This document shows positions 52,206 to 60,256 of a stretch of 64,000 nucleotides of DNA, piece by piece. A model generated the notes under the pieces. The model worked only from the letters and a program-made list of their open reading frames with translations, did no database searches and was not told the DNA's origin. A program made the translations under genes and the position numbers. Every line of letters starts with the position of its first letter. The first letter of the stretch is position 1. Origin of the DNA: Pseudomonas viridiflava (lineage in GTDB: Bacteria > Pseudomonadota > Gammaproteobacteria > Pseudomonadales > Pseudomonadaceae); assembly GCF_900580865.1 (NCBI RefSeq), contig NZ_UTBZ01000140.1, forward strand, positions 186,001 to 250,000, read 5' to 3'.

Positions 52206-52825
52206 TTCTGCAGCCCCTTGTCGTTGTAGCGGTAGGTCTTGGCGAGGATGCTCATGCGCAGCTTCGGCCCGCCCTCTTTATCGGCAGGAGCGAGTTCGAA
52301 GTCATGCAGGGTAACGATGCGCGGCAGCCCGGCCACGCCGCTGACGAAGGTCGCGAGATCGTGATAGGCGCCGGTGACGGTGATCTGAATCGGCAGTTCT
52401 ATGTAGAACTGCTGGGTGACCTCTGGCAGCAGTTTGATCTCCTCGAACTCCAGACCACTGCCCAGACCGGTACGCGTGATGTCTTCGAGCAGCCCCGGCA
52501 CTTCGGTGTCACTGGGCAATTGGCGCAACAGCACGCCGAAGGTATTTTCCATTTCCTTCATTTGCTGGGTGTACAGCTCAAGATTGGCTGACAGGCGCGC
52601 CTTGCTGGCGAACTGCTCTTTGAGGGTGATCTCCTCCTCACGCTTGAGGTCGAGCTGATTTTCCATGTCACTGATGAAAAAGTTATAGCCAAGCGCCAAC
52701 ACCAGCACCATCAACAGCGCTCCAGCCATGGCTTTCACGATCGCCGGCCAGGAACCGATATTGCTGGTGTCGAGGTCGTTGAAGTCGATGTCGCGCAGAC
52801 TTTCCAGCCATTCGGACGGTTTCAT
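52202..52825 (-). CDS. pilO: Type IV pilus alignment protein PilO
   Basis: A 207-residue bitopic inner-membrane protein: a short cytoplasmic part, one helix (ALLMVLVLALGYNFFI, about residues 36-51), a periplasmic coiled coil and a ferredoxin-like domain (LPIQITVTGAYHDLATFVSG). It forms heterodimers with PilN in the alignment subcomplex. The 4-base overlaps with pilN and pilP keep their stoichiometry coupled. Confidence 0.95.
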   Translation of the reverse strand: MKPSEWLESLRDIDFNDLDTSNIGSWPAIVKAMAGALLMVLVLALGYNFFISDMENQLDLKREEEITLKEQFASKARLSANLELYTQQMKEMENTFGVLLRQLPSDTEVPGLLEDITRTGLGSGLEFEEIKLLPEVTQQFYIELPIQITVTGAYHDLATFVSGVAGLPRIVTLHDFELAPADKEGGPKLRMSILAKTYRYNDKGLQK

Positions 52826-53388
52826 TGCTCGTCCTCCACGGCTTGCGGCCGGGTCTGCCGTACGGTCAGTTCAAAGGTGTTGGTCTGGTCCACCTGGCCG
52901 GCGGTCGTCGCCTTGACTTCGTTGAGACTCGGCGCATCGAACCAGTCCGACGCCTCCAGATTGCGCATCAGGTCCGACACGCGATTATTGGATTCTGCGG
53001 CGCCACTGATCGAGAGGGTTTTTCCGGTCATTTTCACTTCAGTGAAATACACGCCGTCCGGCAGCGTACGCGCCAGTTGGTCGAAGATTCGCCCGCTGAC
53101 CTGCCGGTTGCCCTGCAAGTCCTGGATGATGCGCATGCGCTCGACCAATTGCTGGCGGTGGGCTTTGAGTTCGCTGATCTGCTTGATCCGCTCGTCGACC
53201 ACCGCAATCTGCTTGCCGATGTAATCATTGCGCGCCGCTTGACGCGTAATGGCCGCACTGATGATCTGATCGGCAATGAACACCGCACCGACCGAACCGA
53301 CCACTACGCCGGTCAGCATCAACAGAAAGCGCTTGCGCCGTTCTTCGCGGCGCTCCTCACGCCAAGGTAAAAGGTTGATCCGCGCCAT
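52822..53388 (-). CDS. pilN: Type IV pilus alignment protein PilN
   Basis: A 188-residue bitopic membrane protein. The N-terminal MARINLLPWREERREERRKR contains the INLLPWR motif that docks into cytoplasmic PilM. One membrane helix (FLLMLTGVVVGSVGAVFIAD), a coiled coil and a small periplasmic domain follow. The first base of its start codon region touches the pilM stop, so the pair is translationally coupled. Confidence 0.95.
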   Translation of the reverse strand: MARINLLPWREERREERRKRFLLMLTGVVVGSVGAVFIADQIISAAITRQAARNDYIGKQIAVVDERIKQISELKAHRQQLVERMRIIQDLQGNRQVSGRIFDQLARTLPDGVYFTEVKMTGKTLSISGAAESNNRVSDLMRNLEASDWFDAPSLNEVKATTAGQVDQTNTFELTVRQTRPQAVEDEQ

Positions 53389-54452
53389 CAGTCGAAACTC
53401 CTGAGCGCGAGCCCGCAGGCGATCATCAAGGCCGGCGCGTCACTGGCCAGCGCACCGGCGTTGACCTTGCTGCTCAAGGCCATATTGGAAAACGGATTGG
53501 CCACTTGCGTCGGCGTGTTCAGGCGTTGCTCGATCAGCCGGTCCAGCCCAGGCACTGACGCCGTGCCACCGGCGAGCAGAATGTGGTCGACCGTGTTGTA
53601 TTGCCCGGAGGCGAAGAAGAACTGCAACGAGCGTGAAACCTGCTGGACCAGCGCCTCACGAAACGGCTGCAGGACCTCGCTGATGTAATCATCGGGCAGA
53701 CCGCCCTGCTTTTTCGCCAGCCCCGCCTGCTCGATGGTCAGGCCATAACGACGCTGGATTTCTTCGGTCAGTTGCCGGCCGCCGAACAATTGCTCGCGGG
53801 TGTAGATGATCTTGCCGTTGTGCAGGACGCTGAGGGTGGTCATGGTCGCGCCGATGTCGACCACGGCCACAGTCAGGCGCTCCTGAGAGGCCGCCAGTTG
53901 CGTTGCCAGCAAGCCGAACGAACGCTCCAGCGCATAAGCCTCGACATCAACCACCCGCGCGGTCAGCCCGGCCAGCGCCAGCGCCGCTTCGCGGACTTCG
54001 ACGTTTTCCTTGCGACAGGCGGCCAGCAACACGTTGACCCGATCAGGGTTGCGCGGCGACACGCCCTGGACTTCGAAGTCGATGGCAACTTCGTCCAGCG
54101 GATAGGGAATGTATTGGTCGGCTTCGAGCTTGAGCTGGTTTTCCAGTTCATCGTCGGACAGCCCGGCGTCCATTTCGATGACCTTGGTGATCACTGCGGA
54201 ACCGGCCACTGCCACCGCCACGCTCTTGAGCCCGGTGCGCGCCTTGACCAGCACGCGGCTCAGCGCCTGACCGACGCCTTCAAGCTCGGCGATGTTCTTT
54301 TCGACCACGGCATTGACGGGCAAGGGCTCTACCGCATACGCCTCGACCCGGTAGCGGTCACCCTGACGGCTCAGTTCCAGCAGCTTCACTGACGTGGAGC
54401 TGATGTCGATCCCCAGTAATGTTTTAGCCTTTTTATTGAAGAGTCCCAGCAC
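53388..54452 (-). CDS. pilM: Type IV pilus actin-like protein PilM
   Basis: A 354-residue cytoplasmic actin/FtsA-like ATP-binding protein that binds the PilN tail. Seen are LLGIDISSTSVKLLELS (phosphate 1), VAVVDIGATMTTLSVL (phosphate 2) and ILLAGGTASVPGLDRLIEQR (adenosine site). The start is set at GTG 54452 (VLGLFNKKAKTLLG), which has AGGGA seven to eight bases upstream and gives the length of the P. aeruginosa protein; a TTG six bases earlier is too close to that site. First gene of pilMNOPQ, divergent from ponA. Confidence 0.95.
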   Translation of the reverse strand: MLGLFNKKAKTLLGIDISSTSVKLLELSRQGDRYRVEAYAVEPLPVNAVVEKNIAELEGVGQALSRVLVKARTGLKSVAVAVAGSAVITKVIEMDAGLSDDELENQLKLEADQYIPYPLDEVAIDFEVQGVSPRNPDRVNVLLAACRKENVEVREAALALAGLTARVVDVEAYALERSFGLLATQLAASQERLTVAVVDIGATMTTLSVLHNGKIIYTREQLFGGRQLTEEIQRRYGLTIEQAGLAKKQGGLPDDYISEVLQPFREALVQQVSRSLQFFFASGQYNTVDHILLAGGTASVPGLDRLIEQRLNTPTQVANPFSNMALSSKVNAGALASDAPALMIACGLALRSFD

Positions 54453-54560
54453 TACCAATTCCCTATGACTTTCCGTGAGTTACGGACTCTGTAATACGCA
54501 TTGCGTTCCTTCACCCCGTCTTGACAGAAGCGCAAATGACGCCCCCAGCAGAAAAGTGCT

Positions 54561-54566
54561 TATAAT
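54561..54566 (+). promoter_or_regulatory. Candidate -10 box for ponA
   Basis: TATAAT at 54561-54566, about 100 bases before the ponA start and followed by GCCC. No good -35 lies 16-18 bases upstream; TTGACA at 54520-54525 is too far away. Assignment is tentative. Confidence 0.4.
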
Positions 54567-54668
54567 GCCCAGCGTTTTTTTCCGCTTTTTACTGCAAGCG
54601 CGGATGGTTCTGTGTGTAGCCGGAGCCCCGTCGCCAAATTCATTCTTTGCCCTGGATGTCCAAACGCC

Positions 54669-57116
54669 TTGATTCGTCTGCTGAAATTTTTCGGTTGGTC
54701 CATCGTCGCCGTTTTCTGCGGACTGCTTTTAGGTCTCAGCGGCGCGTTTCTTTACCTTAGTCCGGGTTTGCCGTCTGTGGAGGCTCTGCGAAGCATTCAG
54801 TTGCAGATTCCGTTGCGCGTCTACTCCAGCGATAACAAGTTGATCGCAGAGTTTGGTGAAATGCGCCGTACACCGATCCGTTTCGCCGACATTCCCCCCA
54901 ATTTCATTAATGCGTTACTAAGTGCTGAAGACGACAATTTCGCCAACCACTATGGCGTCGACCCAAGCAGCCTGATGCGTGCGGCGACCCAACTGGTCAA
55001 AAGCGGCCACATTCAGTCCGGCGGCAGCACCATCACCATGCAGGTGGCGAAGAACTTCTTCCTGACCAGCGAACGCAGCTTCTCGCGTAAAACCACCGAG
55101 ATTCTGCTGGCCCTGCAGATCGAACGACAGCTGACCAAGGACGAAATCCTTGAGCTGTACGTGAACAAGATCTATCTGGGCAACCGCGCCTACGGCATCG
55201 AAGCGGCGGCGCAGGTGTATTACGGCAAGTCGATCCGTGATGTCAGCCTGGCGCAGATGGCGATGATCGCCGGCCTGCCGAAAGCCCCGTCGCGCTTTAA
55301 CCCGTTGGCCAACCCGGCGCGCAGTAAAGAACGCCGCGACTGGATCCTCGGGCGCATGTACAAGCTCGGCAAGATCAGCGAGGCGGATTACACCGCCGCG
55401 ATCAACGAGCCGCTGAACGCCAGCTATCACGTGCCGACCCCGGAAGTGAACGCACCGTATATCGCTGAAATGGCCCGCGCCGAAATGGTCGGTCGCTACG
55501 GCAGCGAGGCCTACACCGAAGGTTTCCGCGTCACCACCACGGTGCCGAGCAACCTGCAGGAAATGGCCAACACTGCGCTGCACGAAGGTTTGATGACCTA
55601 CGACCAGCGTCACGGCTACCGGGGCCCCGAGTCGCGCCTGCCGGGCAAGACCCGCGAGGCGTGGGCCAGCGAACTGACCAAACAGCGCACCATCAGCAGC
55701 CTTGAGCCAGCCATCGTCACCCAGGTCGACAAAAACGGCATGCAAGTGCTGACCCGCACCGGCGAAGAGCACGTTGCCTGGGACACCATGAAATGGGCGA
55801 GGCCGTTCCTCAACACCAACAGCATGGGCGCCAATCCGCGCCAGCCGTCGGATGTCGCGGCGGTCGGTGATCTGGTCCGCGTGCAGCGTCAGAAAGACAA
55901 TTCGCTGAAGTTCAGCCAGATCCCGCAGGCACAAGGTGCGCTGGTGTCGCTGGATCCGCAGAACGGCGCGATTCGCTCGCTGGTCGGCGGTTTCGCCTTT
56001 GAGCAGAGCAACTACAACCGTGCCATGCAGGCCAAACGTCAGCCGGGCTCGAGCTTCAAGCCGTTCGTCTACAGTGCCGCGCTGGATAGCGGCTACACCG
56101 CGGCCACGCTGGTCAACGATGCGCCGATCGTGTTCGTCGACGAGTATCTGGACAAGGTCTGGCGTCCGAAGAACGACACCAACACCTTCCTCGGCCCGAT
56201 CCGCTTGCGCGAGGCGCTGTACAAGTCGCGTAACCTCGTGTCGATCCGCCTGCTGCAGGCGATGGGCGTGGGCAAGACCATCGACTACATCACTCGCTTC
56301 GGCTTCAACAAGCAAGATCTGCCGCCAAACCTGTCGCTCGCGCTGGGTACCGCAACGCTGACACCGATGGAGATTGCCACCGGCTGGAGTACGTTCGCCA
56401 ACGGCGGCTACAAGATCACCCCGTACATCATCGACAAGATCGAAAGCCGTAACGGCGACACGCTGTTCCTCGCTAACCCGCCGACCGTGCCTCAGGGCGG
56501 TTCTGCGACGGACGGTATCGCAGCACCAAACAGCGAGTCGTTTACGGTCAACGCCACACCGGTTGCAGGTGAAGTACCGGGCAATGCTGCCGTGCCACAA
56601 ACGCCGGCAGTGGCTGAGCGGATTGTTGATGGTCGCACCACATACATCCTCAACAGCATGTTGCAGGACGTGATCAAGCTCGGCACCGGCCGTCGCGCGC
56701 TGGCCATGGGTCGCAGCGATATCGCTGGCAAAACCGGTACCACCAACGAATCGAAAGATGCTTGGTTCTCCGGCTACAACGCCGATTACGTGACTACGGT
56801 CTGGACCGGTTTCGACCAGCCGGAAAGCCTTGGTCGTCGCGAGTTCGGTGGCACCGTGGCGCTGCCGATCTGGATGAACTACATGTCGGCCGCGCTGAAG
56901 GACAAGCCGCCGCACGTTCAGGCTGAGCCGGAAGGGTTGCTGAGCCTGCGTGTGGATCCGGTCAGTGGCCGTGCAGCTACGCCAAGCACGCCGGGCGCGT
57001 ACTTCGAGCTGTTCAAGTCTGAGGACACACCGCCGTCGGTGAATGAGCTGGGCAACGGTACTGCGCCGGGCAGCCCGCTGCCGGCGGATGAGCAGGCGCC
57101 GATCGATTTGTTCTGA
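54669..57116 (+). CDS. ponA: Penicillin-binding protein 1A (bifunctional peptidoglycan synthase)
   Basis: Inner-membrane enzyme that polymerises lipid II and cross-links peptide stems. A membrane anchor (FFGWSIVAVFCGLLLGLSGAF) is followed by the GT51 transglycosylase domain with AEDDNFANHYGVD and GGSTITMQVAKNF, an OB-like insert, and the transpeptidase with SxxK at Ser461 (GSSFKPF), SRN at YKSRNLVSIR and KTG at GKTGTTNESKDAW. The exact start is uncertain: homologues begin MRLLKF, which aligns with codons TTG-ATT-CGT here. I use TTG at 54669; an ATT start at 54672 or the upstream ATG at 54612 are other options. About 815 residues. Confidence 0.93.
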   Translation: MIRLLKFFGWSIVAVFCGLLLGLSGAFLYLSPGLPSVEALRSIQLQIPLRVYSSDNKLIAEFGEMRRTPIRFADIPPNFINALLSAEDDNFANHYGVDPSSLMRAATQLVKSGHIQSGGSTITMQVAKNFFLTSERSFSRKTTEILLALQIERQLTKDEILELYVNKIYLGNRAYGIEAAAQVYYGKSIRDVSLAQMAMIAGLPKAPSRFNPLANPARSKERRDWILGRMYKLGKISEADYTAAINEPLNASYHVPTPEVNAPYIAEMARAEMVGRYGSEAYTEGFRVTTTVPSNLQEMANTALHEGLMTYDQRHGYRGPESRLPGKTREAWASELTKQRTISSLEPAIVTQVDKNGMQVLTRTGEEHVAWDTMKWARPFLNTNSMGANPRQPSDVAAVGDLVRVQRQKDNSLKFSQIPQAQGALVSLDPQNGAIRSLVGGFAFEQSNYNRAMQAKRQPGSSFKPFVYSAALDSGYTAATLVNDAPIVFVDEYLDKVWRPKNDTNTFLGPIRLREALYKSRNLVSIRLLQAMGVGKTIDYITRFGFNKQDLPPNLSLALGTATLTPMEIATGWSTFANGGYKITPYIIDKIESRNGDTLFLANPPTVPQGGSATDGIAAPNSESFTVNATPVAGEVPGNAAVPQTPAVAERIVDGRTTYILNSMLQDVIKLGTGRRALAMGRSDIAGKTGTTNESKDAWFSGYNADYVTTVWTGFDQPESLGRREFGGTVALPIWMNYMSAALKDKPPHVQAEPEGLLSLRVDPVSGRAATPSTPGAYFELFKSEDTPPSVNELGNGTAPGSPLPADEQAPIDLF

Positions 57117-57128
57117 TCCAGCGGTATG

Positions 57129-57166
57129 GAAAAGCCCCGCCTTCGAGAGAAGAGCGGGGCTTTTTT
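57129..57166 (+). terminator. Rho-independent terminator of ponA
   Basis: AAAAGCCCCGC and GCGGGGCTTTTTT form an 11-bp stem with a 13-base loop and end in a run of six T, 12 bases past the ponA stop. Confidence 0.93.
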
Positions 57167-57184
57167 ATGGCTGAAGATCAAGAG

Positions 57185-57379
57185 CCCCTCACCCTAGCCC
57201 TCCCGAAACGTCGGACCGCCCAGAGGGAGAGGGAACTGACCGTGGAAAATTCATGAGATACACCGACCTGAAAGTGCATCAGCGCCTATGGATTCAACAC
57301 GATACGTTCAGGTCGGCGTAACTCTCAAGCATCCCCCAATCAGTCCCCTCTCCCCCTGGGATAGGGTTAGGGTGAGGGC
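57185..57379. repeat. Intergenic palindromic repeat, family A, copy 3
   Basis: Begins CCCCTCACCCTAGCCCTCCC and ends with the inverse GATAGGGTTAGGGTGAGGGC; the inner CGACCTGAAA/TTCAGGTCGGC pair is kept. The left arm is interrupted by CGAAACGTCGGACCGCC, an insertion absent from the copies at 1547 and 6794. It lies in the gene-free interval 57117-57474 between the ponA and maeB terminators. Confidence 0.85.
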
Positions 57380-57415
57380 CCTTGTTGATATGAAATGCGA
57401 TCCTGAGAATTCCCG

Positions 57416-57456
57416 AAAACAAAAAAGCCCCGACTCTCACGAGCCGGGGCTTTTGT
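57416..57456 (-). terminator. Rho-independent terminator of maeB
   Basis: AAAAGCCCCGactctcacgaGCCGGGGCTTTT just beyond the malic enzyme stop, with A/T runs on both sides, so it works for the minus-strand transcript and possibly both directions. Confidence 0.9.
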
Positions 57457-57474
57457 TTGAAGCGCTACAACGGT

Positions 57475-58743
57475 TTAGCCGTTGAACACGTCATCCACGC
57501 TTTTCAGCGGGTAGTTCTTTGGATACGGCAGGGTCGCCACACCGGTCTCGATTGCGGCTTTGGCCACAGCGTCGGAGATCAGGGTGATCAGGCGCTTGTC
57601 CATTGGCTTCGGAATGATGTACTCACGACCGAATTCCAGCGGAGCACCGCCGTAGGCATCGCACACGTCCTGAGGCACTGGCAGCTTGGCCAGCTCACGC
57701 AGGGCGTTGGCCGCAGCCACTTTCATTTCTTCGTTGATGCGCTTGGCGCGAACGTCCAGGGCACCACGGAAGATGAACGGGAAGCCCAGTACGTTGTTGA
57801 CCTGGTTCGGGTAGTCCGAACGGCCGGTGGCCATGATCACGTCGCTACGGGTAGCGTGCGCCAGTTCCGGGGAGATTTCCGGATCCGGGTTCGAGCAAGC
57901 GAACACGATCGGGTTCGGTGCCATCGACAGCAGGCCTTCAGCGCTCAGCAGGTTCGGGCCGGACAGACCGACGAACACGTCAGCGCCTGCCAGTGCGTCA
58001 GCCAGGCTGCGCTTGTCAGTGGCGTGAGCGAATACTGCTTTGTACTGGTTCAGGTCGTCACGGCCGGAGTGGATCACGCCGGTACGGTCAACCATGAAGA
58101 TGTTTTCGATGCGTGCGCCCATGCTCACCAGCAGTTTCATGCAGGAGATGGCGGCAGCGCCGGCGCCCAGGCAGACAATCTTCGCTTCCGGCAGGGTTTT
58201 GCCAGCGATTTCCAGGGCGTTGATCATGCCCGCAGCGGTCACGATCGCGGTGCCGTGCTGGTCATCGTGGAATACCGGAATGTCGCACTGCTCGATCAGA
58301 GCACGTTCGATCTCAAAGCACTCGGGTGCCTTGATGTCTTCCAGGTTGATACCACCGAAAGTGATGGAGATGCGTTTTACGGTGTCGATGAAGGCTTGCG
58401 GGCTTTCGGAGTCGACTTCGATGTCGAAAACGTCGATGCCGGCGAAGCGCTTGAACAGTACGCCTTTGCCTTCCATCACTGGCTTGGAAGCCAATGGGCC
58501 GAGGTTGCCCAGGCCGAGAATCGCGGTGCCATCGGAAATGACTGCAACCAGGTTGCCCTTGCCGGTGTATTTGTAGGCCAGTTCAGGATCGCGAGCGATC
58601 TCACGCACTGGTTCAGCTACGCCGGGGCTGTAGGCCAGCGACAAGTCGCGAGCGGTAGCAGTGGCCTTGGTGAGCTCGACACTCAGCTTCCCTGGACGAG
58701 GATTGGCATGATATTCGAGAGCGGCAGTTTTCAGATCAGACAT
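57475..58743 (-). CDS. Malic enzyme (oxaloacetate-decarboxylating)
   Basis: Oxidatively decarboxylates malate to pyruvate and CO2, supplying NAD(P)H. A 422-residue short form without the phosphotransacetylase-like domain of E. coli MaeB. YSPGVAEPVREI contains the catalytic Tyr region, VFHDDQHGTAIV the metal-binding Asp residues, and VCLGAGAAAISCMKLL the dinucleotide fold; VGLSGPNLLS and ACSNPDPEISPE follow. The start at 58741-58743 (MSDLKTAALEYHANPRPG) has GCGGAATG upstream and matches homologues. Cofactor preference is not certain from sequence, though such forms in pseudomonads are usually NADP-dependent. Confidence 0.94.
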   Translation of the reverse strand: MSDLKTAALEYHANPRPGKLSVELTKATATARDLSLAYSPGVAEPVREIARDPELAYKYTGKGNLVAVISDGTAILGLGNLGPLASKPVMEGKGVLFKRFAGIDVFDIEVDSESPQAFIDTVKRISITFGGINLEDIKAPECFEIERALIEQCDIPVFHDDQHGTAIVTAAGMINALEIAGKTLPEAKIVCLGAGAAAISCMKLLVSMGARIENIFMVDRTGVIHSGRDDLNQYKAVFAHATDKRSLADALAGADVFVGLSGPNLLSAEGLLSMAPNPIVFACSNPDPEISPELAHATRSDVIMATGRSDYPNQVNNVLGFPFIFRGALDVRAKRINEEMKVAAANALRELAKLPVPQDVCDAYGGAPLEFGREYIIPKPMDKRLITLISDAVAKAAIETGVATLPYPKNYPLKSVDDVFNG

Positions 58744-58926
58744 TTTGGCATTCCGCTTTTTACTGTTGGACAGACTGGTCAGCGAGGATACGCGCCTCGC
58801 AAAGTCCCCACAAGACTGAGCGGTCACCCCTGTCAAGCGCCCTGCCCTACGACTTTGGGCCAAGAGCCACGGCGCACAAGGGCTGGACTGTTCACAATCG
58901 ACAGAAAAAATGTCTACAATTTTTCT

Positions 58927-59727
58927 TCAGCGCGGCGTTTGCAACATTGAAGGATCCGTCAGCGGAAGCAACCAACGCGACTGACCGGATTGAAGCCCAC
59001 CGCGCCGCGAACGATCGACGATCCAGCCGCGAGCCTCGATCTGCTTGCCTTTGAGCGCCTGCAAACGGGCATTGTCGAATTGTCCGACCAGATTGGGTGC
59101 AACACGCAATACAAGCGTGTCCTGCAACTCGATCCAGATTCCGCCGCGATTGCGCTGAACCTTGCTCACACGCCCACTGATCACGGCGAAACCCGAGCGC
59201 TGGATCTGCTCCGCTTTCAGTACAGGCGACTGCCGCCAGAGGCCCAGCCCGGCCTTTCGCGCACTGCGTTCGGCGGCTTGCTGGCAGGCGACAAGATCGA
59301 CATTCGGCGCAACGGCGACCTGAAAACCGAGGCCATCGGCAAGTATTTGCGCTTCGAGATTGGCACCGCTGGCACTGTAAACATGCGCAAGCGTACGCCC
59401 GTAATGGTCTTTGGCTTGCGCGCCGGGGAGCAAGCTGACACGTCCGCCGCTGGCATCGACCAGCGCTTGCAGGCGTTTGCGTGCCGCCACCGCAAACGGT
59501 TCATCGCTGCGGCCCTGCTTGCCCAGTTCAGGCGTGTTGAGGCCGATCATGCGTACGCTGCGACCATCGCCCAGGCGCAGGGTGTCGCCATCGACCACGC
59601 GCTGCACGGCGACGCTGGTCAGACCAGCAGGCGCCGGGCAAAAGGCCTGCGCGCCGGACAGCCAAATCGCAGACACAAAAAAGGCGCCCGCGAGGGACGC
59701 CTTTTTCAGCAACGAGGAAAAGCCCAC
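58927..59727 (-). CDS. Secreted thermonuclease-family nuclease
   Basis: A 266-residue staphylococcal-nuclease-like protein. A signal peptide (FFVSAIWLSGAQA) exports it. The nuclease fold has VQRVVDGDTLRLGDGRSVRM, LNTPELGKQGR and AKDHYGRTLAHVY, which carry Arg and Glu residues in the positions of the staphylococcal active site. A C-terminal SH3-like domain of about 80 residues follows. GTG at 59727 has GAAGGG four bases upstream; TTG at 59739 is the alternative. The codons for KKASLAGAF form the rpmE terminator hairpin (59677-59706), so the gene's first part doubles as a transcription signal. Confidence 0.88.
   Translation of the reverse strand: MGFSSLLKKASLAGAFFVSAIWLSGAQAFCPAPAGLTSVAVQRVVDGDTLRLGDGRSVRMIGLNTPELGKQGRSDEPFAVAARKRLQALVDASGGRVSLLPGAQAKDHYGRTLAHVYSASGANLEAQILADGLGFQVAVAPNVDLVACQQAAERSARKAGLGLWRQSPVLKAEQIQRSGFAVISGRVSKVQRNRGGIWIELQDTLVLRVAPNLVGQFDNARLQALKGKQIEARGWIVDRSRRGGLQSGQSRWLLPLTDPSMLQTPR
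59677..59706 (-). terminator. rpmE terminator inside the nuclease coding sequence
   Basis: On the minus strand AAAAAGGCG-tccctcgcggg-CGCCTTTTTT forms a 9-bp stem followed by T residues, 36 bases beyond the rpmE stop codon. It lies wholly inside the signal-peptide codons of the downstream nuclease. Confidence 0.8.
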
Positions 59728-59741
59728 CGGGCCCTTCAACC

Positions 59742-59969
59742 TTACTCTGCAGCAGCAGGTTTCTTGCCGAAAGCACCGAAACGGTCTGCGAAGCGCTGAA
59801 CGCGGCCGCCAGTGTCCAGAGTCTTCTGCTTACCGGTGTAGAACGGGTGGCATTCGTTGCAAACGTCGATTGGCAGAGCTTTGCCGAAAGTCGAACGAGT
59901 TTCGAACTTGTTGCCACAGCTGCAGGTAACAGCGATGACTGGGTAATTCGGGTGGATATCAGCTTTCAT
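59742..59969 (-). CDS. rpmE: 50S ribosomal protein L31, zinc-binding form
   Basis: A 75-residue ribosomal protein of the large subunit. The Cys set CSCG and DVCNECHPFY marks the zinc-containing (C+) form, as opposed to the zinc-independent paralogue used under zinc starvation. The start at 59967-59969 (MKADIHPNYPV) follows GAGGAAG. A candidate promoter lies at 60039-60066 and a terminator at 59677-59706. Confidence 0.97.
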   Translation of the reverse strand: MKADIHPNYPVIAVTCSCGNKFETRSTFGKALPIDVCNECHPFYTGKQKTLDTGGRVQRFADRFGAFGKKPAAAE

Positions 59970-60038
59970 GGTGTCTTCCTCAGCTAGCGTGCCGCCACCC
60001 AACACTATTGTTGAATACCGCACGTAATTAGGTCGCGG

Positions 60039-60066
60039 ATTCTACCAGACCTTTTCAAACACGCAA
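60039..60066 (-). promoter_or_regulatory. Candidate sigma-70 promoter of rpmE
   Basis: On the minus strand TTGCGT (60066-60061) and TAGAAT (60044-60039) are separated by 16 bases, about 70 bases before the rpmE start codon. Confidence 0.6.
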
Positions 60067-60119
60067 GCTGTCACCGAGACCGACCGTCTGCTAGGCTCCC
60101 GGCCTTGAACGCACTCCAC

Positions 60120-60208
60120 TGTGGGAGCGAGCTTGCTCGCGAATGCGTTGTGCCAGCCAATGTTTTAGCGCCTGACACGCCGCCTTCGCGAGCAAGCTCG
60201 CTCCCACA
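60120..60208. repeat. REP-type palindrome, family B
   Basis: Inverted arms TGTGGGAGCGAGCTTGCTCG and CGAGCAAGCTCGCTCCCACA between the divergent rpmE and priA genes, an unusual place for a REP because it lies near both promoters. Confidence 0.9.
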
Positions 60209-60256
60209 ATTGATCTGCACTCGTCCCTTATTTTGCGTTTATAGAGATCCCCCCGC

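Noticed and set aside
54520..54566. TTGACA...TATAAT as one sigma-70 promoter for ponA
   Set aside because: The two boxes are 35 bases apart, twice the permitted spacing; only the -10 is kept as a tentative feature.
54918..56915. A 665-codon minus-strand frame opposite ponA
   Set aside because: Same explanation: antisense shadow of a high-GC gene, without a ribosome site or recognisable domains.
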